64,000 nt of DNA from contig NC_071340.1 of assembly GCF_027744825.2 (NCBI RefSeq), positions 1,619,501 to 1,683,500 of the forward strand, given 5' to 3'. Under the pieces are notes generated by a model that did no database searches, was not told the origin of the DNA, and saw nothing but the letters and a program-made list of their open reading frames with translations. A program made the position numbers and the translations under genes. Shown piece by piece: positions 27,670 through 42,800 of this stretch. Positions within the stretch are counted from its first letter, which is position 1, and each line of letters opens with the position of its first letter. Source of the DNA: Synchiropus splendidus. Lineage: Eukaryota; Chordata; Actinopteri; Syngnathiformes; Callionymidae.

Positions 27670-30600
27670 TATGCGGTCTGAAGTGTTTTTCCAAAGTTAT
27701 CAACATTTTTATGTTTGGCGTTCCGGAACCCACCTTTTTTCAGGCTGAAAACGCGTTTTCTGCATTGTGCCATAACTTTGCAGGGAAGCTTCAGAACACG
27801 AAATTTTCACATCCCACTATAGCAGAAAGGGTCTTTCTAGTAGTTGCACATCAAATCTTAGCTGTCTAAAGTGTTATTCCAAAGTTATCAACTTTTTTTA
27901 TTTTTGGTCTTCCGGAATCGACCTTATCTCAGTCTGAAAACACGTTTTCTGCATTGTGCCGTAACTTTGCAGAGAAGCTTCAGAAAATGAAATTTTCACT
28001 TCCAACTACAACAGAAAGGGTGTTTCTAGCAGTTGCACATCAAATCTAAGCTGTCTGAAGTGTTTTTCAAATGTTATCAACATTTTTATGTTTGGCGTTC
28101 CGGAATCAACCTTATCTCTGGCTGAAAATGTGTTTTACGCATTGTGCCATAACTTTACAGGGAAGCTTCAGAACATGAAATGTTCACCTCCCACTGTAGC
28201 AGAAAGGGTCTTTCTAGTAGTTGCACATCAAATCGAAGCTGTCTGAAGTGTTTTTGCAAAGTTATCAACATTTTTATGTTTGGCGTTCCGGAATCGACCT
28301 TATCTCAGGCTGAAAACGCGTTTTTTGCATTGTGCCATAACTTTGCATGGATGCTTCCGAACATGAAATTTTCATGTCCCACTATCGCAGAAAGGGTCTT
28401 TCTAGTAGTTGGACATCAAATCTAAGCTGTCTGAAGTGTTTTTCCAAAGTTATCAACATTTTTATGTTTGGCATTCCGGAATCGACCTTATCTCAGGCTG
28501 ACAACGCGTTTTCTGCATTGTGCCATAACTTTTCAGGGAAGCTACAGAACATGAAATGTTCGCCTCCCACTATAGCAGAAAGGGTATTTCTCGTAGTTGC
28601 ACATCAAATCTAAGTTGTCTGAAGTGTTTTTCCAAAGTTATCAACATTCTTATGTTTGGCGTTCCGGAATCAACCTTATCTCAGACTGAAAACGTGTTTT
28701 CTGCATTGTGCCATAACTTTGCAGGGAAACTTCAGAACATGAAATTTTCAACTCCAACTACAGCAGAAAGGGTCTTTCTAGTAGTTGCACGTCAAATCTA
28801 AGCTGTTTGAAGTGTTTTTCCAAGGTTAACACCATTTTTATGTTTGGCGTTCCAGAAACAACCTTATCTCAGGCTGAAAACGCGTTTTACGCAATTTGCC
28901 ATAACTTTGCAGGAAAGCATCAGAACATGAAATTTTCACATCCCACTATAGAAAAAAGGGTTTTTCTAGGAGTTGCACATCAAATCTAAGCTGTCTGAAG
29001 TGTTTTTCCAAAGTTATCAACACTCTTATGTTTGGCGTTCCGGAATCAACCTTATCTCAGGCTGAAAACGCGTTTTACGCATTGTGCCATAACTTTCCAG
29101 GAAAGCTTCAGAACATGAAATTTGCAACTCCCACTATAGCAGAAAGGGTCTTTCTAGTAGTTGCACATTAAATCTAAGCTGTTTGAAGTGTTTTTCCAAA
29201 GTTATCAATATTTTTATGTTTGGCGTTCCGGAATCGACCTTATCTCAGGCTGAAAACGCGTTTTCTGCATTGTGCCATAACTTTGCAGGGAAGCTTCTGA
29301 ACATGAAATTTTCACATCCCACTATAGCAGAAAGGGTCTTTCTAGTACTTGCACATCAAATCTAAGCTGTGTGAAATGTATTTCCAAAGTGATCAACATT
29401 CTTCTGTTTGGCGTTCCGGAACCCGCCTTATCTCAGGCTGAAAACGCGTTTCCTGCATTGCGCCATAACTTTGCAGAGAAGCTTCAAAACATGAAAATTT
29501 CACCTCCCACTATCGCAGAAAGGGTCTTTCTAGTAGTTGCACATCAAATCGTAGCAGTCTGAAGTGTTTTTCCAAAGTTATCAAAATCTTTATGTTTGGC
29601 GTTCCGGAACCCACCTTATGTCAGGCTGAAAACGCGTTTTCTGCATTGTGTCATAACTTTGCAGAGAAGCTTCAGAACATGAAATTTTCACATCCCACTA
29701 TAGCAGAAAGGGTCTTTCTAGTAGTTGCACATCAAATCTTAGCTGTCTGAAGTGTTATTCCAAAGTAATCAACTTTTTTTATTTTTGGCGTTCCGGAATC
29801 GACCTTATCTCAGTCTGAAAACACGTTTTCTGCATTGTGCCGTAACTTTGCAGAGAAGCTTCAGAAAATGAAATTTTCACTTCCAACTACAACAGAAAGG
29901 GTGTTTCTAACAGTTGCACATCAAATCTAAGCTGTCTGAAGTGTTTTTCAAATGTTATCAACATTTTATAGTTGGCGTTCCGGAATCAACCTTATCTCAG
30001 GCTGAAAACGTGTTTTACGCATTGTGCCATAACTTTACAGGGAAGCTTCAGAATATGAAATGTTCACCTCCCACTGTAGCAGAAAGGGTCTTTCTAGTAG
30101 TTGCACATCAAATCGAAGCTGTCTGAAGTGTTTTTGCAAAGTTATCAACATTTTTATGTTTGGCGTTCCGGAATCGACCTTATCTCAGGCTGAAAACGCG
30201 TTTTTTGCATTGTGCCATAACTTTGCATGGATGCTTCCGAACATGAAATTTTCATGTCCCACTATCGCAGAAAGGGTCTTTCTAGTAGTTGGACATCAAA
30301 TCTAAGCTGTCTGAAGTGTTTTTCCAAAGTTATCAACATTTTTATGTTTGCCATTCCGGAATCGACCTTATCTCAGGCTGACAACGCGTTTTCTGCATTG
30401 TGCCATAACTTTTCAGGGAAGCTACAGAACATGAAATGTTCGCCTCCCACTATAGCAGAAAGGGTATTTCTCGTAGTTGCACATCAAATCTAAGTTGTCT
30501 GAAGTGTTTTTCCAAAGTTATCAACATTCTTATGTTTGGCGTTCCGGAATCAACCTTATCTCAGACTGAAAACGTGTTTTCTGCATTGTGCCATAACTTT

Positions 30601-31160
30601 GCAGGGAAACTTCAGAACATGAAATTTTCAACTCCAACTACAGCAGAAAGGGTCTTTCTAGTAGTTGCACGTCAAATCTAAGCTGTTTGAAGTGTTTTTC
30701 CAAGGTTAACACCATTTTTATGTTTGGCGTTCCAGAAACAACCTTATCTCAGGCTGAAAACGCGTTTTACGCAATTTGCCATAACTTTGCAGGAAAGCAT
30801 CAGAACATGAAATTTTCACATCCCACTATAGAAAAATGGGTTTTTCTAGGAGTTGCACATCAAATCTAAGCTGTCTGAAGTGTTTTTCCAAAGTTATCAA
30901 CATTCTTATGTTTGGCGTTCCGGAATCCACCTTATCTCAGGCTGAAAACGCGTTTTACGCATTGTGCCATAACTTTCCAGGAAAGCTTCAGAACATGAAA
31001 TTTGCAACTCCCACTATAGCAGAAAGGGTCTTTCTAGTAGTTGCACATCAAATCTAAGCTGTTTGAAGTGTTTTTCCAAAGTTATCAATATTTTTATGTT
31101 TGGCGTTCCGGAATCGACCTTATCTCAGGCTGAAAACGCGTTTTCTGCATTGTGCCATAA
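27670..31160. repeat. 1880-bp higher-order repeat (10-mer), two tandem copies plus a partial third
   Basis: Bases about 27670-29280 recur at about 29550-31160 with a 1880-bp offset. Shared private variants include the AACTTTTTTTATTTTTGG monomer, TTTTTGCAAAGTTATC, TTGCATGGATGCTTCCG, and a GTTAACACCATTT monomer followed by ATAGAAAAA. A further partial copy of the last four monomers lies at about 32280-33130, offset about 3761 bp (20 monomers). Confidence 0.8.
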
Positions 31161-34100
31161 CTTTTCAGGGAAGCTTCAGAACATGAAATGTTCGCCTCCC
31201 ACTATAGCAGATAGGGTCTTTCTAGTAGTTGCACATCAAATCTAAGCTGTCTGAAGTGTTTTTCCAAAGTTATCAACATTTTTATGTTTGGTGTTCTGGA
31301 ACCCACCTTATCTCAGCCTCAAAACGCGTTTTTTGCATTGTGCCATAACTTTGCAGGGAGACTTCAGAACATGAAATTTTCTCCTCCCACTATAACAGAA
31401 AGGGTATTTCTAATAGTTGCATATCAAATCTAAGTTGTCGGAAGTGTTTTTCCAAAGTTATCAACATTCTTATGTTTGGCGTTACGGAATCAACCTTATC
31501 TCAGACTGAAAACGTGTTTTCTGCATTGTGCCATAACTTTGCAGGGAAACTTCAGAACATGAAATTTTAACCTCCCACTATAGCAGAAAGGGTCTTTCTA
31601 GTAGTTGCACATCAAATCTAAGCTGTCGAAAGTGTTTTTTTAAAGTCATCAACATTTTTATGTTTGGCGTTTCGGAATCGACCTTATCTCAGGCTGAAAA
31701 CGCGGTTTCTGCATTGTGCCATTACTTTGCAAGGAAGCTTCAGAACATGAAATTTTAACCTCCCACTATAGCAGAAAAGGTTTTTCTAGTAGTTGCACAT
31801 CAAATCTAAGCTGTCTTGAAGTGTTTTTCTGAAGTTATCAACATTTTTATGTTTGGCGTTCCGGAACCCACCTTTTCTCAGCCTGAAAACGCGTTTTACA
31901 TATTTTGCCATAACTTTGCAGGAAAGCTTCAGAACATGAAATTTTCAACTCCCACTATAGCAGGAAGGGTCTTTCTAGTAGTTTCACATCAAATCTAAGC
32001 TGTCTGGAGTGTTTTTCCAAAGTTATCAATATTTTTATGTTTGACGTTCCGGAATCGACCTTATCTCAGGCTGACAACGCGTTTTCTGCATTGTGCCATA
32101 ACTTTTCAGGGAAGCTACAGAACATGAAATGTTCGCTTCCCACGATAGCAGATAGGGTATTTCTAGTAGTTGCACATCAAATCTAAGCTGTCTGAAGTGT
32201 TTTTCCAAAGTTATCAACATTTTTATGTTTGGCGTTCTGGAACCCACCTTATCTCAGGCTGAAAACGTGTTTTCTGCATTGTGCCAAAACTTTGCAGGGA
32301 AGCTTCAGAACATGAAATTTTCACCTCCCACTATAGCAGAAAGGGTATTTCTCGTAGTTGCACATCAAATCTAAGTTGTCTGAAGTGTTTTTCCAAAGTT
32401 ATCAACATTCTTATGTTTGGCGTTCCGGAATCAACCTTATCTCAGACTGAAAACGTGTTTTCTGCATTGTGCCATAACTTTGCAGGGAAACTTCAGAACA
32501 TGAAATTTTCACCTCCAACTACAGCAGAAAGGGTCTTTCTAGTAGTTGCACGTCAAATCTAAGCTGTTTGAATTGTTTTTCCAAAGTTAACACCATTTTT
32601 ATGTTTGGCGTTCCAGAAACAACCTTTTCTCAGGCTGAAAACGCGTTTTACGCAATTTGCCATAACTTTGCAGGAAAGCCTCAGAACATGAAATTTTCAC
32701 ATCCCACTATAGAAAAAAGGGTTTTTCTAGGAGTTGCACATCAAATCTAAGCTGTCTGATGTGTTTTTCCAAAGTTATCAATATTTTTATGTTTGACGTT
32801 CCGGAATCGACCTTATCTCAGGCTGAAAACGCCTTTCCTGCATTGTGGCATAACTTTGCAGGGAAGCTTCAGAACATGAAATTTTAACATCCCACTATAG
32901 CAGAAAGGGTCTTTCTAGTAGTTGCACATCAAATCTAAGCTTTCTGAAGTGTTTTTCAAAGTTATCAACATTCTTATGTTTGGCGTTCCGGAATCAACCT
33001 TATCTCAGGCTGAAAACGCGTTTTACGCATTGTGCCATAACTTTCCAGGAAAGCTTCAGAACATGAAATTTGCAACTCCCACTATAGCAGAAAGGGTCTT
33101 TCTGGTAGTTGCACATCAAATCTAAACTGTCTGAAGTGTTTTTCCAAAGTTATCAACATTTTTATGTTTGGCGTTCCGGAATCAACCTTATTTCAGACTG
33201 AAAACGTGTTTTCTGCATTGTGCCATAACTTTGCAGGGAAACTTCAGAACATGAAATTTTAACCTCCCACTATAGCAGAAAAAGGCTTTCTAGTAGTTGC
33301 ACATCAAATCTAAGCTGTCGAAAGTGTTTTTCCAAAGTTATCAACATTTATATGTTTGGCGTTCTGGAACCCACCTTATCTCAGCCCAAAAACGCGTTTT
33401 ACATATTTTGCCATAACTTTGCAGGGAAGCTTCAGAACATGAAATTTTAACATCCCACTATAGCAGAAAGGGTCTTTCTAGTAGTTGCACACCAAATCTA
33501 AGCTGTCTGAAGTGTTTTTCCAAAGTTATCAACATTCTTATGTTTGGCGTTTCGGAATCAACCTTATCTCAGGCTGAAAACGCGTTTTACGCATTGTGCC
33601 ATAACTTTGCAGGAAAGCTTCAGAACATGAAATTTTCAACTCCCACTATGGCAGAAAGGGTCTTTCTAGTAGTTGCACATCAAATCTAAGCTGTCTGAAG
33701 TGTTTTTCCAAAATTATCAACATTTTTATGTTTGGCGTTCTGGAACCCACCTAATCTCAGCCTGAAAACGCGTTTTCTGCATTGTGCCATAACTTTGCAG
33801 GGAAGCTACAGAACATGAAATGTTCGCCTCCCACTATAGCAGATAGGGTCTTTCTAGTAGTTGCACATCAAATCTAAGCTCTCTGAAGTGTTTTTCCAAA
33901 GTTATCAACATTTTTATGTTTGGCGTTCTGGAACCCACCATATCTCAGGCTGAAAACGTGTTTTCTGCATTGTGCCATAACTTTGCAGGGAAGCTTCAGA
34001 ACGTGAAATTTTCTCCTCCCACTATAGCAGAAAGGGTCTTTCTAGTAGTTGCCCATCAAATGTAAGCTGTCTGAAGTGTTTTTCCAAAGTTATCAACATT

Positions 34101-34195
34101 TTCATGTTTGGCGTTCTGGGACCCACCTTATCTCAGGCTGAAAACGCGTTTGCTGCATTGTGCCATAACTTTGCAGGGAGACTTCAGAACATGAA

Positions 34196-35760
34196 ATTTT
34201 CAACTCCTACTATAGCAGAAAGGGTCTTTCTAGTAGTTGCACATCAAATCTAAGCTGTCTGAAGTGTTTTTCCAAGGTTATCAATATTTTTATGTTTGGC
34301 GTTCCGGAATCGACCTTATCTCAGGCTGAAAACGCGTTTCCTGCATTGTGGCATAACTTTGCAGGGATGCTTCACAACATGAAATTTTCACCACCCACTG
34401 TAGCAGAAAGGGTATTTCTAGTAGTTGCACATCAAATCTAAGCTGTCTGAAGTCTTTTTCCAAAGTTATCAACATTTTTATGTTTGGCGTTCTGGAACCC
34501 ACCTTATCTCAGCCCGAAAACGCGTTTTACATATTTTGCCATAACTTCGCAGGGAAGCTTCAGAACATTAAATTTTAACATCCCACTATAGCAGAAAGGG
34601 TCTTTCTCGTAGTTGCACATCAAATGTAAGCTGTCTGAAGTGTTTTTCCAAAGTTATCAACATTTTCATGTTTGGCGTTCTGGAACCCACCTTATCTCAG
34701 GCTGAAAACGCGTTTTCTGCATTGTGCCATTACTTTGCAGGGAGACTTCAGAACATGAAATTTTCACCTCCCACTATAGCAGAAAAGGTCATTCTAGTAG
34801 TTGCACATCAAATCTAAGCTGTCTGAAGTGTTTTTCCAAAGTTATCAACAAATTCATGTTTGGCGTTCTGGGACCCACCTTATCTCAGGCTGAAAACGCG
34901 TTTGCTGCATTGTGCCATAACTTTGCAGGGAGACTTCAGAACATGAAATTTTCACCTCCCAATATAGCAGAAAGGGTCTTTCTAGTAGTTGCACATCAAA
35001 TGTAAGCTGTCTGAAGTGTTTTTCCAAAGTTATCAACATTCTTATGTTTGGCGTTCCGGAATCAACCTTATCTCAGGCTGAAAATGCGTTTTACGCATTG
35101 TGCCATAACTTTGCAGGAAAGCATCAGAACATGAAATTTTCAACTCCTACTATAGCAGAAAGGGTCTTTCTAGTAGTTGCACATCAAATCTAAGCTGTCT
35201 GAAGTGTTTTTCCAAGGTTATCAATATTTTTATGTTTGGCGTTCCGGAATCGACCTTATCTCAGGCTGAAAACGCGTTTCCTGCATTGTGGCATAACTTT
35301 GCAGGGATGCTTCACAACATGAAATTTTCACCACCCACTGTAGCAGAAAGGGTATTTCTAGTAGTTGCACATCAAATCTAAGCTGTCTGAAGTGTTTTTC
35401 CAAAGTTATCAACATTTTTATGTTTGGCGTTCTGGAACCCACCTTATCTCAGCCCGAAAACGCGTTTTACATATTTTGCCATAACTTCGCAGGGAAGCTT
35501 CAGAACATTAAATTTTAACATCCCACTATAGCAGAAAGGGTCTTTCTCGTAGTTGCACATCAAATGTAAGCTGTCTGAAGTGTTTTTCCAAAGTTATCAA
35601 CATTTTCATGTTTGGCGTTCTGGAACCCACCTTATCTCAGGCTGAAAACGCGTTTTCTGCATTGTGCCATTACTTTGCAGGGAGACTTCAGAACATGAAA
35701 TTTTCACCTCCCACTATAGCAGAAAAGGTCATTCTAGTAGTTGCACATCAAATCTAAGCT
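34196..35760. repeat. 940-bp satellite duplication (5-mer)
   Basis: Bases 34196-34820 recur at about 35136-35760. Both carry CAACTCCTACTATAG, CCAAGGTTATCAATA, GGGATGCTTCACAACATG, CACCACCCACTG and CATAACTTCGCAGG in the same order. Confidence 0.8.
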
Positions 35761-36814
35761 GTCTTGAAGTGTTTTTCTAAAGTTATCAACATTTTTATGT
35801 TTGGCGTTCCGGAACCCACCTTATCTCAGCCTGAAAACGCGTTTTACATATTTTGCCATAACTTTGCAGGGAAGCTTCAGAACATGAAATTTTAACATCC
35901 CACTATAGCAGAAAGGGTATTTCTAGTAGTTGCACATCAAATCTAAGCTGTCTGAAGTGTTTTTCCAAAGTTATCAACATTCTTATGTTTGGCGTTCCGG
36001 AATCAACCTTATCTCAGGCTGAAAACGCGATTTACGCATTGTGCCATAACTTTGCAGGAAAGCTTCAGAACATGAAATTTTCACCACCCACTGTAGCAGA
36101 AAGGGTCTTTCTAGTAGTTGCACATCAAATCTAAGCTGCCTGAAGTGTTTTTCCAAAGTTATCAACATTTTTATGTTTGGCGTTCTGGAACCCACCTCAT
36201 CTCAGGCTGAAAACGCGTTTTCTGCATTGTGCCATAACTTTTCAGGGAATCTACAGAACATGAAATGTTCGCCTCCCACTATAGCAGAAAGGGTCTTTCT
36301 AGTAGTTGCACATCAAATCTAAGCTCTCTGAAGTGTTTTTCCAAAGTTATCAACATTTTTATGTTTGGCGTTCTGGAACCCACCTTATCTCAGGCTGAAA
36401 ACGTGTTTTCTGCATTGTGCCATAACTTTGCAGGGAAGCTTCAGAACATGAAATTTTCACCTCCCACTATAGCAGAAAGGGTCTTTCTAGTAGTTGCACA
36501 TCAAATGTAAGCTGTCTGAAGTGTTTTTCCAAAGTTATGAACATTTTCATGTTTGGCGTTCTGGGACCCACCTTATCTCAGGCTGAAAACGCGTTTTCTG
36601 CATTGCGCCATAACTTTGCAGGGAGACTTCAGAACATGACATTTTCACCTCCCACTATAGCAGAAAGGGTCTTTCTAGTAGTTGCACATCAAATCTAAGT
36701 TGTCGGAAGTGTTTTTCCAAAGTTATCAACATTCTTATGTTTGGCGTTCCGGAATCAACCTTATCTCAGACTGAAAACGTGTTTTCTGCATTGTGCCATA
36801 ACTTTGCAGGGAAA

Positions 36815-39800
36815 CTTCAGAACATGAAATTTTAACCTCCCACTGTAGCAGAAAGGGGCTTTCTAGTAGTTGCACACCAAATCTAAGCTGTCTGAAGTGT
36901 TTTTCCAAAGTTATCAACATTCTTATGTTTGGCGTTCCGGAATCAACCTTATCTCAGGCTGAAAACACGTTTTACGCATTGTGCCATAACTTTGCAGGAA
37001 AACTTCAGAACATGAAATTTTCTACTCCCACTATAGCAGAAAGGGTCTTTCTTGTAGTTGCACATCAATTCTAAGCTGTCTGAAGTGTTTTTCCAAGGTT
37101 ATCAATATTTTTATGTTTGGCGTTCCGGAATCGACCTCATCTCAGGCTGAAAACGCGTTTCCTGCATTGTGGCATAACTTTGTAGGGAAGCTTCAGAACA
37201 TGGAATTTTCACCACCCACTGTAGCAGAAAGGGTCTTTCTAGTAGTTGCACATCAAATCTAAGCTGTCTGAAGTGTTTTTCCAAAGTTATCAACATTTTT
37301 ATGTTTGGCGTTCTGGAACCCACCTTATCTCAGCCCGAAAATGCGTTTTACATATTTTGCCACAACTTTGCAGGGAAGCTTCAGAACATTAAATTTTAAC
37401 ATCCCACTATAGCAGAAAGGGTCTTTCTAGTAGTTGCACATCAAATCTAAGCTCTCTGAAGTGTTTTTCCAAAGTTATCAACATTTTTATGTCTGGCGTT
37501 CTGGAACTCACCTTATCTCAGGCTGAAAACGCGTTTTCTGCATTGTGCCATAACTTTGCAGGGAAGCTTCAGAACATGAAATTTTCACCTCCCACTACAG
37601 CAGAAAGGGTCTTTCTAGTAGTTCCACATCAAATATAAGCTGTCTGAAGTGTTTTTCCAAAGTTATCAACATTATTATGTTTGGCGTTCTGGAACCCACC
37701 TTATCTCAGGCTGAAAACGCGTTTTCTGCATTGTGCCATAACTTTGCAGGGAGACTTCAGAACATGAAATTTTCTCCTCCCACTATAGCAGAAAGGGTAT
37801 TTCTAGTAGGTGCACATCAAATGTAAGCTGTCTGAAGTGTTATTCCAAAGATATCAACATTTTTAAGTTTGGTGTTCCGGAACCCACCTAATCTCAGCCT
37901 GAAAACGCGTTCTACATATTTTGCCATAACTTTGCAGGGAAGCTTCAGAATATGAAATTTTAACATCCCACTATAGCAGAAAGGGTCTTTCTAGTAGTTG
38001 CACATCAAATCTAAGCTGTCTGAAGTGTTTTTCCAAAGTTATCAACATTCTTATTTTTTGCGTTCCGGAATCAACCTTATCTCAAGCTGAAAACGCGTTT
38101 TACGCAATTTGCCATAACTTTGCAGGAAAGCCTCAGAACATGAAATTTTCACCTCCCACTATAGCAGAAAGGGTCTTTCTAGTAGTTGCACATCAAATCT
38201 TAGCTGTCGAAAGTGTTTTTCCAAAGTTATCAACATTTTTATGTTTGGCGTTTCGAAATCGACCTTATCTCGAGCAGAAAACGCGTTTTCTGCATTGTGC
38301 CCTAACTTTGCAGGGAAGCTTCAAAACATGAAATTTTAACAACTCACTATAGCAGAAATGGTCTTTCTAGTAGTTGCACATTAAATCTAAGCTGTCTGAA
38401 GTGTTTTTCCAAAGTTATCAATATTTTTATGTTTGGCGTTCCGGAATCGACCTTATCTCAGGCTGAAAACGCGTTTCCTGCATTGTGACATAACTTTGCA
38501 GGGAAGCTTCAGAACATGAAATTTTCACCTCCCACTGTAGCAGAAAGGGTCTTTCTAGTAGTTGCACATCAAATCTAAGCTGTCTGAAGTGTTTTTCCAA
38601 AGTTATCAACATTTTTATGTCTGGCGTTCTGGAACCCACCTAATCTCAGGCTCAAAACGTGTTTTCTGCATTGTGCCATAACTTTGCAGTGAAGCTTCAG
38701 AACATGAAATTTTAACCTCCCACTATAGCAGAATGGGTCTTTCTAGTAGTTGCACATCAAATCTAAGCTGTCTGAAGTGTTTTTCCAAAGTTCTCAACAT
38801 TTTTATGTTTGGCGTTTCGAAATCGACTTTATCTCCGGCAGAAAACGCGTTTTCTGCATTGTGCCATAACTTTGCAGGGAAGCTTCAGAACATGAAATTT
38901 TAACCTCCCACTATAGCAGAAAAGTTCATTCTAGTAGTTGCACATCAAATCTAAGCTGTATTGAAGTGTTTTTCTAAAGTTATCAACATTTTTATGTTTG
39001 GCGTTCCGGAACCCACCTTATCTCAGCCTGAAAACGCGTTTTACATATTTTGCCATAACTTTGCAGGGAAGCTTCAGAACATGAAATTTTAACATCCCAC
39101 TGTAGCAGAAAGGGTCTTTCTAGTAGTTGCACATCAAATCTAAGCTGTCTGAAGTGTTTTTCCAAAGTTATCAACATTTTTATGTCTGGCGTTCTGGAAC
39201 CCACCTAATCTCAGGCTCAAAACGTGTTTTCTGCATTGTGCCATAACTTTGCAGTGAAGCTCCAGAACATGAAATTTTCACCTCCCACTGCAGCAGAAAG
39301 GGTCTTTCTAGTAGTTGCACATCAAATCTAAGCTGTCTGAAGTGTTTTTCCAAAGTTATCAACATTCTTATGTTTGGCGTTCCGGAATCGACCTTATCTC
39401 AGGCTGAAAACGCGTTTCCTGCATTGTGGCATAACTTTGCAGGGAAGCTTCAGAACATGAAATTTTCACCTCCCACTGTAGCAGAAAGGGTCTTTCTAGT
39501 AGTTGCACATCAAATCTAAGCTGTCTGAAGTGTTTTTCCAAAGTTATCAACATTTTTATGTTTGGCGTTCTGGAACCCACCTAATCTCAGACTCAAAACG
39601 CGTTTTCTGCATTGTGCCATAACTTTTCAGGGAAGCTTCAGAACATGAAATGTTGGCCTCCCAATATAGCAGATAGGGTCTTTCTAGTAGTTGCACATCA
39701 AATCTAAGCTGTCTGAAGTGTTTTTCCAAAGTTATCAACATTCTTATGTTTGGCGTTCCGGAATCAACCTTATCTCAGGCTGAAAACGCGTTTTACGCAT

Positions 39801-42800
39801 TGTGCCATAACTTTGCAGGAAAGCTTCAGAACATGAAATTTTCAACTCCCACTATAGCAGAAAGGGTCTTTCGAGTAGTTGCACATCAAATCTAAGCTGT
39901 CTGAAGTGTTTTCCCAAAGTTATCAATATTTTTATGTTTGGCGTTCCGGAATCGACCTTATCTCAGGCTGAAAACGCGTTTCCTGCATTGTGGCATAACT
40001 TTGCACGGAAGCTTCAGAACATGAAATTTTCACCTCCCACTGTAGCAGAAAGGGTCTTTCTAGTAGTTGCACATCAAATCTAAGCTGTCTGAAGTGTTTT
40101 TCCAAAGTTATCAACATTTTTATGTTTGGCGTTCTGGAACCCACCTTATCTCAGGCTGAAAACGCATTTTCTGCATTGTGCCGTAACTTTGCAGGGAAAC
40201 TTCAGAACATGAATTTTTCATCTTCCACTATAGCAGAAAGGGTCTTTCTAGTAGTTGCACATCAAATCTATGCTGTCTGAAGTGTTTTTCCAAAGTTATA
40301 AACATTTTTATGTTTGGAGTTCCGGAATCGATCTTATCTCAGGCTGAATACGCGTTTCCGGCATTGTACCATAACTTTGCAGGGAATTTTCAGAACATGA
40401 AATTTTCAACTCCCACTATAGCAGAACGGGTCTTTCTAGTAGTTGCACATCAAATCTAAGCTGTCTGAAGTGTTTTTCCAAAGTTATCAACATTTTTATG
40501 TTTGGCGTGCTGGAACCCACCTTATCACAGGCTGAAAACGCGTTTTCTGCATTGTGCCATAACTTTGCAGGAAAGCTGCAGAATATGAAATTTTCACCTC
40601 CCACTATAGCAGAAGGGGTCTTTCTAGTAGTTGCACATCAAATCTTAGCTGTTTGAAGTGTTTTTCCAAAGTTATCAACATTTTTATGTTTGGCGTTCCG
40701 GAATCAACCTTATCTCAAACTGAAAACGCCTTTTCTGCATTGTGCCATAACTATGCAGGGAAGCTTCAGAACATGAAATTTTCACCTCCCACTATAGCAG
40801 AAAGGGTCTTTCTAGTACTTGCATATCAAATCTAAGCTGTCTGAAGTGTTATTCTGAAGTTATTAACATTTTTATGTTTGGCGTTCCGGAATTGACCTTA
40901 TGTGAGGCTGAACACGAGTTTTCTGCAATGTGCCATAACTTTGCAGCGAAGCTTCAGAACATGAAAATTTCACCTCCCACTATAGCAGAAAGGGTCTTTC
41001 TAGTAGTTGCACATCAAATCTAAGCTGTCTGAAGTGTTTTTCCAAAGTTATCAACATTTTTATGTTTGGCGTTCCGGAGTCGACCTTATCTCAGGCTGCA
41101 AACGCGTTTTCTGCATTGTGCCATAACTTTGCTGGGAAGCTTCAGAATATGAAATTTTCACCTCCCACTATAGCAGAATGGGTCTTTCTAGTAGTTGCAC
41201 ATCAAATCTTAGCTGTCTGGAGTGTTTTTCCAAAGTTCTCAACATTTTTATGTTTGGCGTTTTGAAATCAACCGCATCTCAGGCTGAAAACGCGTTTTAC
41301 GCATTGTGCCATAACTTTGCAGGGAAGCTTCAGAACATGAAATTTTAATCTCCCACTATAGCAGAAAGGGTCTTTCTAGTAGTTGCACATCAAATCTAAG
41401 CTGTCGAAAGTGTTTTTCCAAATTTATCAACATTTTTATGTTTGGCGTTTCGAAATCGACCTTATCTCCGTCAGAAAACGCGTTTTCTGCATTGTGCCAT
41501 AACTTTGCAGGGAAGCTTCAGAACATGAAATTTTAACCTCCCACTATAGCAGAAAAGGTCATTCTAGTAGTTGCACATCAAATCTAAGCTGTCTTGAAGT
41601 GTTTTTCTAAAGTTATCAACATTTTTATGTTTGGCGTTCCGGAACCCACCTTATCTCAGCCTGAAAACGCGTTTTACATATTTTGCCATAACTTTGCAGG
41701 GAAGCTTCAGAACATGAAATTTTAACCTCCCACTATAGCAGAATGGGTCTTTCTAGTAGTTGCACATCAAATCTAAGCTGTCTAAAGTGTTTTTCCAAAG
41801 TTCTCAACATTTTTATGTTTGGCGTTCCGGAATCAACCTTATCTCAAACTGAAGACGCCTTTTCTGCATTGTGCCATAACTTTGCAGGGAAGCTTCAGAA
41901 CATGAAATTTTCACCTCCCACTATAGCAGAAAGGGTCTTTCTAGAACTTGCATATCAAATCTAAGCTGTCTGAAGTGTTATTCCGAAGTTATTAACATTT
42001 TTATGTTTGGCGTTCCGGAATTGACCTTATGTGAGGCTGAACACGAGTTTTCTGCAATGTGCCATAACTTTGCAGCGAAGCTTCAGAACATGAAAATTTC
42101 ACCTCCCACTATAGCAGAAAGGGTCTTTCTAGTAGGTGCACATCAAATCGAAGCTGTTTGAAGTGTTTTTCCAAAGTTATCAATACTTTTATGTTTGGCG
42201 TTCCGGAATTGACCTTATCTCAGGCTGAAAACACGATTTAAGCATTCTGCCATAACTTTGCAGGGAAGCTTCAGAACATGAAATTTTAACCTCCCACTGT
42301 AGCAGAAAGGGGCTTTCTAGTAGTTGCACACCAAATCTAAGCTGTCTGAAGTGTTTTTCCAAAGTTATCAACATTCTTATGTTTGGCGTTCCGGAATCAA
42401 CCTTATCTCAGGCTGAAAACACGTTTTACGCATTGTGCCATAACTTTGCAGGAAAGCTTCAGAACATGAAATTTTCTACTCCCACTATAGCAGAAAGGGT
42501 CTTTCTTGTAGTTGCACATCAATTCTAAGCTGTCTGAAGTGTTTTTCCAAGGTTATCAATATTTTTATGTTTGGCGTTCCGGAATCGACCTCATCTCACG
42601 CTGAAAACGCGTTTCCTGCATTGTGGCATAACTTTGTAGGGAAGCTTCAGAACATGGAATTTTCACCACCCACTGTAGCAGAAAGGGTCTTTCTAGTAGT
42701 TACACATAAAATCTAAGCTGTCTGAAGTGTTTTTCCAAAGTTATCAACATTTTTATGTTTGGCGTTCTGGAACCCACCTTATCTCAGCCCGAAAATGCGT

